8,631 bases of DNA, from the NCBI GenBank assembly GCA_905193395.1, contig CAJJOO010000044.1:1-8631 (forward strand). The letters run 5' to 3'. Positions 1 to 7,221 of the stretch are shown here, piece after piece. The stretch is from an uncultured Porphyromonadaceae bacterium (GTDB lineage: Bacteria; Bacteroidota; Bacteroidia; Bacteroidales; Muribaculaceae). Both the position numbers and the translations under genes were made by a program. Each line of letters begins with the position of its first letter. Position 1 is the stretch's first letter. A model generated the notes under the pieces. The model was not told the DNA's origin, made no database searches, and saw only the letters and a list, made by a program, of their open reading frames with translations.

Positions 1-1
1 A

Positions 2-694
2 AGTATTCGCATTGAGAAAAACACCGGACGGATGGCCAAGTCTTTCGGAGTGCATTCCGATGTATTCATAATGCCTGCGCATGTATCGGTTTCAGTATGG
101 GAAACGGACCGGACATCAGCAGTTGTTGCCCAATACAAGACCGAGAATTGCGGCATCAGTTTCAACCTGAATGCCAAGTTGAGCCGTCTAAGTTGGGAGG
201 TCGCTGACAAGCATACTGTGTTGTCCGCTGCCTTAGAGCAGTTTGAACGGATACGGAAAACAAAGCCTACCGGCAAATGGGAAGTGCTTGTTCTCACGAG
301 CCTTGCCAACGCATCATTCTGCCGTCTTTTCGGCGGCGACGTGATTGCCATGCTCATTGTTTTCATATCCACCCTTGCCGGATACAGTCTTAAACAGATA
401 ATGCTCGAAGACAAACGAGACATACGGCTCACGGTTCTGTGCGCTTCGTTCTTTTCAGCCGCGCTTAGTGCCGGAGGACACATTTTCAACATTGGTTCTA
501 CGCCGGAAATTGCACTTGGCACGAGCGTTCTGTATCTGATTCCCGGAGTACCGTATATAAATTCGGTCAGCGATATTATTTACCGTCATTATCTGTGCGC
601 GTTCAGCCGGTTTCTTGATGCGGCGGCACTCACGGCATGTCTGTCGGCGGGCCTGTGTGCAGGCATGCTCATACTTGGATTAAAATGGTTTTAG
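2..694 (+). CDS. YjjP/ThrE N-terminal-type exporter subunit (DUF1212 family), 5' end outside window
   Basis: Probable inner-membrane subunit of a split ThrE-like exporter. The reading frame is open to the window edge, and the residues before the first ATG (position 32) read like family sequence (a RIEKNTGRMAKSFG-type segment), so the true start lies upstream. Counting from the ATG at 32, a soluble N-terminal part (about 1-82) is followed by hydrophobic segments near 84-120, 131-153, 159-175 and 194-218. The family-like LFGGD motif is at 99-103, and a LIPGVPYINSVSD motif at 169-181 matches the conserved PG..NS.RD segment of ThrE. In Corynebacterium ThrE (one fused chain) exports threonine and serine; the split E. 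coli pair YjjP/YjjB has been linked to succinate export. Substrate here is unknown. The stop overlaps the next gene, its likely partner. Confidence 0.86.
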   Translation, partial: SIRIEKNTGRMAKSFGVHSDVFIMPAHVSVSVWETDRTSAVVAQYKTENCGISFNLNAKLSRLSWEVADKHTVLSAALEQFERIRKTKPTGKWEVLVLTSLANASFCRLFGGDVIAMLIVFISTLAGYSLKQIMLEDKRDIRLTVLCASFFSAALSAGGHIFNIGSTPEIALGTSVLYLIPGVPYINSVSDIIYRHYLCAFSRFLDAAALTACLSAGLCAGMLILGLKWF

Positions 695-1194
695 CGTTTA
701 TGTGGAATGCTATTGTGATTAATATTTTTGAAGACGGATTGTTTGCAGCGATAGCCGCCATCGGATTTTCAAGCATCAGCAATACGCCCCGGCGTGCTTA
801 TCTGACCTGCGGGCTGATTGCTGCCGCCGGTCATGCCATACGTTATGTACTGACAACTCCGGATTTAATAGGAATGCATATCATCCCCGCAAGTGTCCTG
901 GCGTCATTTGCCATCGGTGTACTCGCCGTGCTGTTTGCCGGCCGCATAAAATGTCCTGCCGAAGTCTGTTTCTTTCCGGCTTTGCTGCCGATGATACCGG
1001 GTATCTACGCATATCGTACTATCGAGGCTATTTTGTCATGTCTTTATCATACTCGGGAGGACATATTCGAACATTATTTTTACCTGCTTGCATATAATGG
1101 ACTGACTTGCTCATTTATTATCTTAGGCCTGGTGGTCGGGGCCACCGTGCCGGTATTCCTGTTCAAAAAAATTTCATTTACGGCTACACGGTAA
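685..1194 (+). CDS. YjjB/ThrE C-terminal-type exporter subunit (ThrE_2/DUF3815 family)
   Basis: Small integral membrane protein of about 169 residues, close to the length of E. coli YjjB. Most of it is hydrophobic, with about four or five membrane segments. A GLFAAIAAIGF segment near the N terminus, the NTPRRA turn and the FPALLPMIPG motif (residues 97-106) fit the family that forms the second half of ThrE. It is expected to assemble with the upstream YjjP-like protein in the cytoplasmic membrane. The ATG at 685 is chosen because it overlaps the upstream gene by only 10 nt and gives the family's usual N terminus; ATG 700 is nearly as good. An ATG at 637 would add a hydrophilic, Cys/His-containing extension that does not look like the family. 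Substrate is unknown: threonine/serine or a dicarboxylate are both possible. Confidence 0.86.
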   Translation: MVLAFMWNAIVINIFEDGLFAAIAAIGFSSISNTPRRAYLTCGLIAAAGHAIRYVLTTPDLIGMHIIPASVLASFAIGVLAVLFAGRIKCPAEVCFFPALLPMIPGIYAYRTIEAILSCLYHTREDIFEHYFYLLAYNGLTCSFIILGLVVGATVPVFLFKKISFTATR

Positions 1195-1197
1195 GCC

Positions 1198-1212
1198 ATT
1201 TTATACGTAAAT
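1198..1212. promoter_or_regulatory. Possible LysR-type operator (ATTT-N7-AAAT)
   Basis: An interrupted dyad, ATTT at 1198-1201 and AAAT at 1209-1212, contains a T-N11-A spacing (T1199, A1211) of the kind bound by LysR-family proteins. It overlaps the candidate -7 element of the LysR gene, as expected for negative autoregulation. The stretch is AT-rich, so chance is a real alternative. Confidence 0.25.
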
Positions 1213-1215
1213 TTG
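1208..1215 (+). promoter_or_regulatory. Candidate -7 promoter element for the LysR gene
   Basis: TAAATTTG at 1208-1215 matches the Bacteroidetes -7 consensus TAnnTTTG exactly and ends only 7 nt before the LysR ATG. No clear TTTG is seen at the -33 position, so the promoter may be weak or activator-dependent. If used, transcription would start at or within a few bases of the start codon, giving an almost leaderless mRNA separate from read-through of the exporter genes. Confidence 0.5.
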
Positions 1216-1222
1216 CAATCCA

Positions 1223-2122
1223 ATGGAATTACGACAGTTAAGATATTTCGCCAAAGCCGCCGAGACTCTGAACTTCTCTGATGCGGCAAAGTGCCTGAAC
1301 ATAGCACAAAGTTCTCTTTCGCAACAGGTCAGGCAACTGGAGGATGAACTCGGAACACAACTATTCATCCGCAACAGCCACTCCATCCGTCTTACCGAGG
1401 CCGGAGAATTGATGCTGCCTTTCGCACTGAGGACGCTCCATGAAGCCGAATCCTGCGCCGACCGTATTCATGATTTGCAGAAAATGCTTACCGGGACACT
1501 CAATATCGGGGTCACCCATTCCTTTAGTCCCATTCTGACGGAATCTGTCATTTCGTTTATGAAAATGTATCCGGGAATAAAGTTGAACATCATTTATAAG
1601 CAAATGAACGAACTGATGGAATTGCTCACAAAGCGGGAGATAGATTTCGTCTTGGCGTTCAAACCTATTCAGCCTTTGCCCGATGTCGAATCCCATATTC
1701 TGTTTCAGAACACATTATCGGCGATAGTCGGTAACAATCATCCTCTTGCATCAAAGGAGAGAATATCTATAACCGAACTTGAAAAATACGAACTTGCGCT
1801 CCCCTCAAAAGGATTACAGGCCCGCAATGCATTTGATAGCATAGTGTCTGATTACAATAATTTCAAAATAAGAATAGAACTGAATGAGGTCAACACGTTG
1901 TTGAGACTCGTGCGCCAGACATGCCTCGTCACAGTACTTGCCGAGGATTCCATATACGAAGTCAGCGATGTAAAGGCTGTGCCAATAGATGTTCCCGACA
2001 ACCAGATGACCGGATGCGTCCATATCTTAAAAGACACATATCGCAAACACTCTATACAGGAATTTATTCGTATACTTACTGAATCCATTGCAGTCAAACG
2101 ATTGCAGAACAACTGGATATAA
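1223..2122 (+). CDS. LysR-family transcriptional regulator
   Basis: Cytoplasmic DNA-binding regulator of 299 residues, the usual LysR length. The N terminus (MELRQLRYF) opens a winged helix-turn-helix over residues 1-60, with the recognition region AAKCLNIAQSSLSQQVRQLE at 21-40 and the typical LF.R....LTEAG wing at 47-61. A linker helix (about 65-90) leads to a periplasmic-binding-protein-like effector domain (about 91-295). That domain carries family signatures such as GTLNIGVTHS (91-100), REIDFVLAF (138-146) and a HPLA turn (173-176). It follows the exporter pair by 28 nt on the same strand, so it may control that pair in response to a small exported or related metabolite; this is inferred from position only. 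The ATG is supported by the TAAATTTG box immediately upstream. Base composition is AT-rich, like the exporter genes and unlike mutS2 onward. Confidence 0.93.
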   Translation: MELRQLRYFAKAAETLNFSDAAKCLNIAQSSLSQQVRQLEDELGTQLFIRNSHSIRLTEAGELMLPFALRTLHEAESCADRIHDLQKMLTGTLNIGVTHSFSPILTESVISFMKMYPGIKLNIIYKQMNELMELLTKREIDFVLAFKPIQPLPDVESHILFQNTLSAIVGNNHPLASKERISITELEKYELALPSKGLQARNAFDSIVSDYNNFKIRIELNEVNTLLRLVRQTCLVTVLAEDSIYEVSDVKAVPIDVPDNQMTGCVHILKDTYRKHSIQEFIRILTESIAVKRLQNNWI

Positions 2123-2188
2123 TTAATCCGAATTCTATTTACCTCACTTCAAATTCTCGCTAAGGGGGCGGCCGCGACTTCATTTCAT

Positions 2189-2221
2189 TTTGGAGGTTTG
2201 TAGGGTAATTTCGTATCTTTG
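2189..2221 (+). promoter_or_regulatory. Bacteroidetes-type promoter of the mutS2 operon
   Basis: A TTTG at 2189-2192 (-33 box) is separated by 21 nt from TATCTTTG at 2214-2221 (-7 box), matching the TTTG...TAnnTTTG architecture used by the Bacteroidetes primary sigma factor. Transcription should begin about 2225-2228, only a few bases before the ATG at 2232. This also shows that the in-frame TTG at 2190 is not the translation start, because it lies inside the promoter. The 2123-2188 stretch before it has no gene and no clear terminator for the LysR gene; it does hold an 8-bp GCGGCCGC palindrome at 2168-2175. Confidence 0.78.
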
Positions 2222-2231
2222 CAGTGTAAAT

Positions 2232-4685
2232 ATGACTTACCCGGAACGCATAGAACAAAAAATCGGTTTCGACGCCGTGCGCGATATGGTTGCCGCCTAC
2301 TGCGGCTCGCAACTGGCCCGCGACCTGGTCGGAGAAATGCAGTTTTCCGACTCGTTCGACGAGGTTGCCTCGCGCCTGGGTCGTGTGGCCGAAATGAAGA
2401 CCATCCTCGAAGGCGACGATGCTTTTCCAGGCGCCGTGATCCGCGACATTACACTGAGACTCAAATCGGTGCGTCCAGACGGCACGTTCCTTACGGCCAG
2501 CGAATTCGTCGACCTGGCCGTCACGCTGGAATCCATTGCCGCAATCGTGAAATTTTTCGACCGTCACCGCCGTGATGACGGCTCTTCCGAATACCCGGGC
2601 CTCGACCGCCTGGCCGACGGCCTTGTGGCCCTGCCGGCGCTGTCGCGCGAAATCGACCGCGCCATAGACCGTAGCGGCGAGGTGAAGGACAATGCTTCGG
2701 CCGCCCTGGCCGACGTGCGCCGGCGCCTGCAATCCATGGGCGGCACCATCGCCGCCACGATGCGGCGCGTAATCGCGAACGGCATCCGCGACGGTATCCT
2801 CGACCCGGACACCGCCCCCGCCATGCGCGACGGCCGTCTTGTGATGCCCGTTGCCCCGATGAACAAACGCCGTGTGCGCGGTATCGTGCACGACGAATCG
2901 GCTTCCGGCAAGACCGTCTTCATCGAGCCGGACGAGGTAGTGGAGGCCAACAACCGCCTGCGCGAACTCCAGATCGAGGAGCAGCGCGAGGTGGTGAAGG
3001 TGCTGGTGGCGCTCACGGCGGCCGTACGCCCGGAAATCAACACGATTCTGGACTGCTACGACCTGCTGGCGCAGTTCGATTTCATCCAGGCCTCGGCCTC
3101 GTTCGCACGCGACTGCGGAGGCACCCTGCCCCACATCCAGCCCGGACCGATGATGGAATGGTACCGCGCCGTCCACCCCGTGCTGCGCCGCAGCCTCATG
3201 CGCCACGGCAAGGAAGTGGTTCCGTTGGACATCAGTCTCACGCCCGAGAACCGCATCCTGGTGATTTCAGGCCCGAACGCCGGCGGCAAATCCGTGACGC
3301 TCAAGACCGTGGCCGTGGTGCAGTATATGCTGCAATGCGGGTTGCTGCCGCCACTGGACGACAACTCGCATGCCGGTATCTTCGAGAACATATTCATCGA
3401 CATCGGCGACGACCAGTCGATCGAGGACGACCTGAGCACATATTCCTCGCACCTGCGCAACATGAAGTTCTTCATGGCCCGCGGCAACAGCGACACACTG
3501 ATTCTCATCGACGAATTCGGCGCCGGCACCGAACCGCAGATCGGCGGGGCAATCGCCCAGGCCCTTCTGGCCGAGTTCAACAGCCGCGGAATGTGGGGCG
3601 TGGTCACCACCCACTTCCAGAATCTGAAAAAGTTTGCCGGCGAAACCGCCGGACTGGTCAACGGTTCAATGCTCTACGACCGCCAGGCGATGAAACCGCT
3701 GTTCCGGCTGTCTATAGGCAACCCGGGCAGTTCATTCGCCATCGAAATTGCCCGCAAGACGGGCCTTCCCGAGTCTATCATCGCCGCCGCCGGCGAAATC
3801 GTGGGCAGCGACTACATTAATCTGGACAAATACCTCCTGGACATTGCACGCGACCGCCGCTACTGGGAGAACAAGCGCATGCAGATACGCGCCAAGGAGA
3901 AGAAAATCGAGGACGCCCTGCAACGCTATGACGCCGACGCCGAGACCCTGCGCGAGAACCGCTCGCGCATCCTGGCCGAAGCGCGCGACGAGGCCCGCAA
4001 GATTCTAGAAGGCTCCAATGCCGCAATCGAACGCGCAATCCTGGACATCCGCCGCTCGCAGGCCGAGCGCGAGGCAACCCTCGCGGCGCGCCGCCGGCTG
4101 GAACAGGAAAAGGCCGACATCACTGCCGAAGGCGCTGAGCATCCCCTGCTCAAGTCAAAAAGCCGCCGCCGCAAAAAAGCCGAGCCACAGGCAACCTCGG
4201 AATCCGCAGACGACAAGCGGCCGCTGCAGCCCGGTGACAATGTGCTGCTCGACGGCCACGGCACCGTGGGCGTAATCCGCTCGGTTACGGGCAAGAAGGC
4301 CGAGGTGGTTTTCGGCCAGTTGCTCACGACGGTCGACATCAAGCGTCTGTCGCGCACGCTGCGCAAGGCATCGTCGGGAATCGCCAAGGCGGCATCCTTC
4401 GTATCGGCCGCCACGGCCGACGATTCGCGCGAGCGCCAGTTGAATTTCAAGCCGGAAATCGACGTGCGCGGGATGAGGGTCGACGAAGCCATCCAGGCCG
4501 TGACATATTTCATCGACGACGCCGTGCAGTTCAACTCGCAGCGCGTGCGCATCCTCCACGGCACCGGCACGGGCGCCCTGCGCCAGTACATACGCCAGTA
4601 CCTGGCCACCGTGCCCGCGGTGCGGCATTTCGCCGACGAGGACGTGCGGCTGGGCGGCGCCGGCATCACCGTCGTTGAATTCTGA
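2232..4685 (+). CDS. mutS2: Endonuclease MutS2 (MutS-like ATPase with Smr domain)
   Basis: Cytoplasmic 817-residue MutS2. Family members suppress homologous recombination in Helicobacter and Thermus and split collided ribosomes in Bacillus; which role applies here is unknown. Residues 1 to about 300 form the core, lever and clamp helices. The ABC-type ATPase follows, with Walker A GPNAGGKS at 347-354, a signature segment containing STYSSH, and Walker B LILIDEFGAGTEP at 423-435 (D427, E428). A long charged, Arg/Glu-rich coiled-coil stretch (about 535-650) leads to a KOW-like beta domain near 664-710 and a C-terminal Smr nuclease domain at about 742-817. The Smr domain has IDVRG (743-747) and HGTGTGALR (776-784). 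It lacks the mismatch-recognition domain of true MutS, as MutS2 does. The start at ATG 2232 gives the family N terminus (MTYPERIEQKIGF) and fits the promoter. First gene of a tight run. Confidence 0.95.
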   Translation: MTYPERIEQKIGFDAVRDMVAAYCGSQLARDLVGEMQFSDSFDEVASRLGRVAEMKTILEGDDAFPGAVIRDITLRLKSVRPDGTFLTASEFVDLAVTLESIAAIVKFFDRHRRDDGSSEYPGLDRLADGLVALPALSREIDRAIDRSGEVKDNASAALADVRRRLQSMGGTIAATMRRVIANGIRDGILDPDTAPAMRDGRLVMPVAPMNKRRVRGIVHDESASGKTVFIEPDEVVEANNRLRELQIEEQREVVKVLVALTAAVRPEINTILDCYDLLAQFDFIQASASFARDCGGTLPHIQPGPMMEWYRAVHPVLRRSLMRHGKEVVPLDISLTPENRILVISGPNAGGKSVTLKTVAVVQYMLQCGLLPPLDDNSHAGIFENIFIDIGDDQSIEDDLSTYSSHLRNMKFFMARGNSDTLILIDEFGAGTEPQIGGAIAQALLAEFNSRGMWGVVTTHFQNLKKFAGETAGLVNGSMLYDRQAMKPLFRLSIGNPGSSFAIEIARKTGLPESIIAAAGEIVGSDYINLDKYLLDIARDRRYWENKRMQIRAKEKKIEDALQRYDADAETLRENRSRILAEARDEARKILEGSNAAIERAILDIRRSQAEREATLAARRRLEQEKADITAEGAEHPLLKSKSRRRKKAEPQATSESADDKRPLQPGDNVLLDGHGTVGVIRSVTGKKAEVVFGQLLTTVDIKRLSRTLRKASSGIAKAASFVSAATADDSRERQLNFKPEIDVRGMRVDEAIQAVTYFIDDAVQFNSQRVRILHGTGTGALRQYIRQYLATVPAVRHFADEDVRLGGAGITVVEF

Positions 4686-4707
4686 GTAATTATTAAACAG
4701 TAAAGAC

Positions 4708-5313
4708 ATGAGCGCCGATACCAATACAGCCCCGGGGCGCCAAAAGTGCCCGCTGTGGCCGCTGTTCGCCACCTTCTTCAAAATAGGGGCCTTCACCTTC
4801 GGCGGAGGCTGGGCCATGATTTCGATTATCAAGCGCGAAATCGTCGAGAAACACCACTGGATTGACGAGGCCGAATTCCTCGACCTGCTGGCCGTGGCCC
4901 AGTCGCTGCCCGGCATCCTGGCCGTGAACATCGCCGTGGCCGTGGGCGACAAACTGCGCGGTAACCGCGGCAGCCTCACCGCCGCCATGGGCACCATCCT
5001 GCCATCGTTCCTGATTATCCTCACCATCGCCATATTCCTCACTCCGGAACTGATTACGAACAATCCCACCGTGGCGGCCATTTTCAAGGGCATCCGCCCG
5101 GCCGTCGTGGCCCTTATAGTGGCCCCGGTGATTACCTCGGCCAAATCGGCCGGCATAGGACTGAAAACGGCGTGGATTCCCGCCGCCGTGGCCCTGCTGA
5201 TATGGTCGCGGCTGCCGGTGGTGTCGAACCCGATTCTTTATATCGTCCTCGGCGGCGCCGCCGGATGGTGGCATATGCGTAACCGTAACCGACTGAAAGG
5301 AGGGCGGCAATGA
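4708..5313 (+). CDS. CHR-family (chromate) transporter, half-size subunit 1
   Basis: Integral membrane protein of 201 residues, one half of a short-chain CHR-family pair. Conserved motifs are FGGGWAM (31-37), followed by an amphipathic stretch to the AQSLPG motif (64-69), and KGIRPAVVALI (127-137), which is the usual CHR layout. Membrane segments are plausible near 20-42, 64-80, 92-112, 127-145 and 155-185. CHR proteins characterised in Pseudomonas and Cupriavidus expel chromate; in a gut-type anaerobe the natural substrate could be another oxyanion such as sulfate, and nothing here settles it. The gene begins 22 nt after mutS2 and ends with an ATGA overlap into its partner, so the two are probably made together as a heterodimer. 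The C terminus is short and basic. Confidence 0.92.
   Translation: MSADTNTAPGRQKCPLWPLFATFFKIGAFTFGGGWAMISIIKREIVEKHHWIDEAEFLDLLAVAQSLPGILAVNIAVAVGDKLRGNRGSLTAAMGTILPSFLIILTIAIFLTPELITNNPTVAAIFKGIRPAVVALIVAPVITSAKSAGIGLKTAWIPAAVALLIWSRLPVVSNPILYIVLGGAAGWWHMRNRNRLKGGRQ
5296..5304 (+). promoter_or_regulatory. Strong Shine-Dalgarno sequence before the second CHR gene
   Basis: AAAGGAGGG lies inside the last codons of the first CHR gene and leaves 5 nt before the ATG at 5310, a near-ideal spacing. Such a motif is unusual in Bacteroidetes, where most genes lack it; none of the other starts in this window has one. With the ATGA overlap it suggests coupled translation of the pair. Confidence 0.55.
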
Positions 5314-5882
5314 GTATCTACCTGAAACTGATCTGGAGTTATCTGAAAATCGGATTTTTCGGTTTCGGCGGCGGTTATGCCATGCTGGCGCTGATTCAGA
5401 ACGAAATAGTCTCGCCGGGATGGATTTCCGACAAGACCTTCACCGACATCGTGGCCATCTCGCAGATGACTCCCGGCCCCATCGGCATCAACTCGGCCAC
5501 ATATATCGGCTACGTGGCACCGACCGATGCCATGGGACCCGGCGCCTCGGCGCTGTGGGGAATCCTCGGTTCGGTGATATGTACGCTGGTGGTGGTGTTA
5601 CCTTCGTTCCTGCTGGTGCGCTACGTGGGGCATTTCGTGCGCCGTCACCGCGACAGTTACATTATCGAAGGCATTTTCCGCGGGCTGCGTCCCGTGGTTG
5701 TGGGTCTTATCGCCTCGGCCGCCCTGCTGCTGATGAATTCCGACAATTTCGGCGACACACCCGGCGACGTCACCGTCAGCATAATCATTGCCCTGGCGGC
5801 TCTGGCGGCCAATCTGTTCAAGCGAATCCACCCGATTGCCATAATCTGCGCCGCCGGAATCACCGGGCTAATAATATTCTGA
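5310..5882 (+). CDS. CHR-family (chromate) transporter, half-size subunit 2
   Basis: Integral membrane protein of 190 residues and the partner of the preceding gene. It carries FGFGGGYAM (17-25), the highly conserved SQMTPGPIGIN (51-61) followed by TYIGY, a PSFLL segment (98-102) and RGLRPVVVGLI (124-134), with hydrophobic segments throughout. The TPGPIGIN version of the motif marks this as the second type of short-chain CHR protein; the upstream copy has QSLPG at that point. Known short-chain pairs need both proteins to act, probably with opposite membrane orientations. The start codon overlaps the upstream stop (ATGA), and folC starts 4 nt after its stop. Chromate is the only family substrate I can name; the physiological substrate here is unproven. 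Confidence 0.92.
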   Translation: MSIYLKLIWSYLKIGFFGFGGGYAMLALIQNEIVSPGWISDKTFTDIVAISQMTPGPIGINSATYIGYVAPTDAMGPGASALWGILGSVICTLVVVLPSFLLVRYVGHFVRRHRDSYIIEGIFRGLRPVVVGLIASAALLLMNSDNFGDTPGDVTVSIIIALAALAANLFKRIHPIAIICAAGITGLIIF

Positions 5883-5886
5883 ATCA

Positions 5887-7164
5887 ATGGACTATAAACA
5901 GACAACAGAATGGATGTTCAGCCGGGTGCCGATGTTCCAGAACATCGGTCCGGGAGCCTATAAACCGGGACTGGACAATGTGCTGGCGCTGAGCCGCATG
6001 TTCGGCTCGCCGCACCTGGGGCTGCGGACCGTGCACATAGCCGGCACCAATGGCAAAGGCTCCACAGCCTCGACCCTGGCGGCCATACTCACAGCCGCCG
6101 GATACAGGACCGGCCTGTACACCTCGCCACATCTTGTCGACTTCCGCGAGCGCATCCGCATCGACGGCGAGATGATTCCGCAGGACGACGTGGTGGATTT
6201 CATCCGTCGCTATCGCGAAGACGACTGCGGCATCAACCCATCGTTCTTTGAACTCACCACGGTGATGGCCTTCGAGCATTTCGCCCGCCGGAATGTCGAC
6301 ATCGCCGTCATCGAGACCGGCCTGGGCGGACGCCTGGACTCCACAAACATCATCACCCCCGAAATCAGCATCATCACCAACATATCGATGGACCACACCG
6401 CCCTGCTGGGCGACACGCCGCCGAAGATCGCCGCGGAAAAGGCCGGCATAATCAAGGACGGAGTGCCCGTTGTGGTGGGTCGCGCCGAGGGCGAGGTGCG
6501 CGAAGTTTTTGCCACCGAGGCCGCACGCCACGGCAGCGAAATCGACTTTGCCTGCGACCGGCTGATGTACGACAGCACCACGACCGCTGACGACCATATC
6601 ACATACAGCGGCACGCCCTGGGGCGAAATCCGCTCGGAACTCTGCGGCGCCTGCCAGCCCGAGAACGCCAACACCGTGATGCACGCCCTGCGCGTCGCCT
6701 TCCCCGACATTACCGCCGCGGCCGTGGCACGCGGATTCGCCTCGGTAACCGAAATGACCGGACTCAGAGGCCGCTGGACCACCCTGGCGCGGAATCCCCG
6801 CGTGATCTGCGACACCGGACACAACCCGGGCGGCTGGGAATACTTGGGCGACAGCCTCGCCAAACTCAGCCGCGAAGGGCGCCTGCACGTGGTGCTGGGA
6901 TTCGTCAACGACAAGGACATCGATTCAATCCTGCGCCGCCTGCCACGCGAGGCGACATACTATTTCGCCACGCCCTCCGTCAGCCGCGGACGCGACTCAC
7001 GCTCGCTGGCCGAGCATGCCGCCGGTGCCGGAATCCGAGGCATCCCCTACCCAGACGTCCGCAGCGCGTATATGGCCGCCCGCAACGCCGCCGCCCCCGG
7101 CGACACCATCTTTGTCGGCGGCTCGACATTCGTCGTGGCCGACCTGCTGAGGACCTGCCTTTAA
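5887..7164 (+). CDS. folC: Bifunctional dihydrofolate synthase / folylpolyglutamate synthase
   Basis: Cytoplasmic ATP-dependent ligase of the Mur-ligase superfamily, 425 residues, the usual FolC length. It adds glutamate to dihydropteroate to make dihydrofolate and then extends the glutamate tail of folates. Visible signatures in order: the P-loop GTNGKGS (53-59); YTSPHL (78-83) followed by FRERIRIDGE; ETGLGGRLDSTN (143-154); SMDH (167-170); AAEKAGI (182-188), whose Lys185 is the expected carbamylated lysine; GLRGRW (292-297) at the start of the C-terminal domain; and CDTGHNP (308-314). All key residues are present. Whether it has both activities or mainly one cannot be read from the sequence, although a single folC usually does both. 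It follows the CHR pair by 4 nt with no visible Shine-Dalgarno sequence and is probably the last gene of the mutS2 transcript. Confidence 0.95.
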   Translation: MDYKQTTEWMFSRVPMFQNIGPGAYKPGLDNVLALSRMFGSPHLGLRTVHIAGTNGKGSTASTLAAILTAAGYRTGLYTSPHLVDFRERIRIDGEMIPQDDVVDFIRRYREDDCGINPSFFELTTVMAFEHFARRNVDIAVIETGLGGRLDSTNIITPEISIITNISMDHTALLGDTPPKIAAEKAGIIKDGVPVVVGRAEGEVREVFATEAARHGSEIDFACDRLMYDSTTTADDHITYSGTPWGEIRSELCGACQPENANTVMHALRVAFPDITAAAVARGFASVTEMTGLRGRWTTLARNPRVICDTGHNPGGWEYLGDSLAKLSREGRLHVVLGFVNDKDIDSILRRLPREATYYFATPSVSRGRDSRSLAEHAAGAGIRGIPYPDVRSAYMAARNAAAPGDTIFVGGSTFVVADLLRTCL

Positions 7165-7203
7165 CTTTTCAGTATCAAAATTGTTATACCATAAACAAAT
7201 CGA

Positions 7204-7220
7204 TTAATTACCGTAATTAA
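7204..7220. repeat. Perfect dyad abutting the mdh start codon
   Basis: TTAATTAC (7204-7211) and GTAATTAA (7213-7220) are perfect inverted repeats around a single central C, ending one base before the mdh ATG. It could be a protein-binding operator. As RNA it would need to open the centre to form a 7-bp AU-rich stem with a CCG loop beside the start codon. The surrounding 57-nt gap (7165-7221) has no recognisable TAnnTTTG promoter and no terminator for folC. Confidence 0.55.
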
Positions 7221-7221
7221 C

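Noticed and set aside
637..684. Upstream ATG for the YjjB-like protein
   Set aside because: It would add 16 hydrophilic residues not seen in the family and a 58-nt overlap with the upstream gene; ATG 685 fits better.
2190..2231. Upstream TTG start that would lengthen MutS2 by 14 residues
   Set aside because: It lies inside the promoter, upstream of the expected transcription start, and the family N terminus begins at ATG 2232.
2160..3206. Long open frame on the - strand (348 codons) opposite mutS2
   Set aside because: The translation is rich in His, Gly, Ala and Val without family motifs, and it lies opposite a well-supported gene. GC-rich codon bias opens this antisense frame.
4155..5156. 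- strand frame (333 codons) spanning the mutS2-CHR junction
   Set aside because: The real genes on the + strand carry full family motifs; this frame shows none and mixes two unrelated shadows.
5884..6888. Long - strand frame (334 codons) opposite folC
   Set aside because: It is a shadow of the strongly biased folC codons; no domain is recognisable and no promoter is visible.
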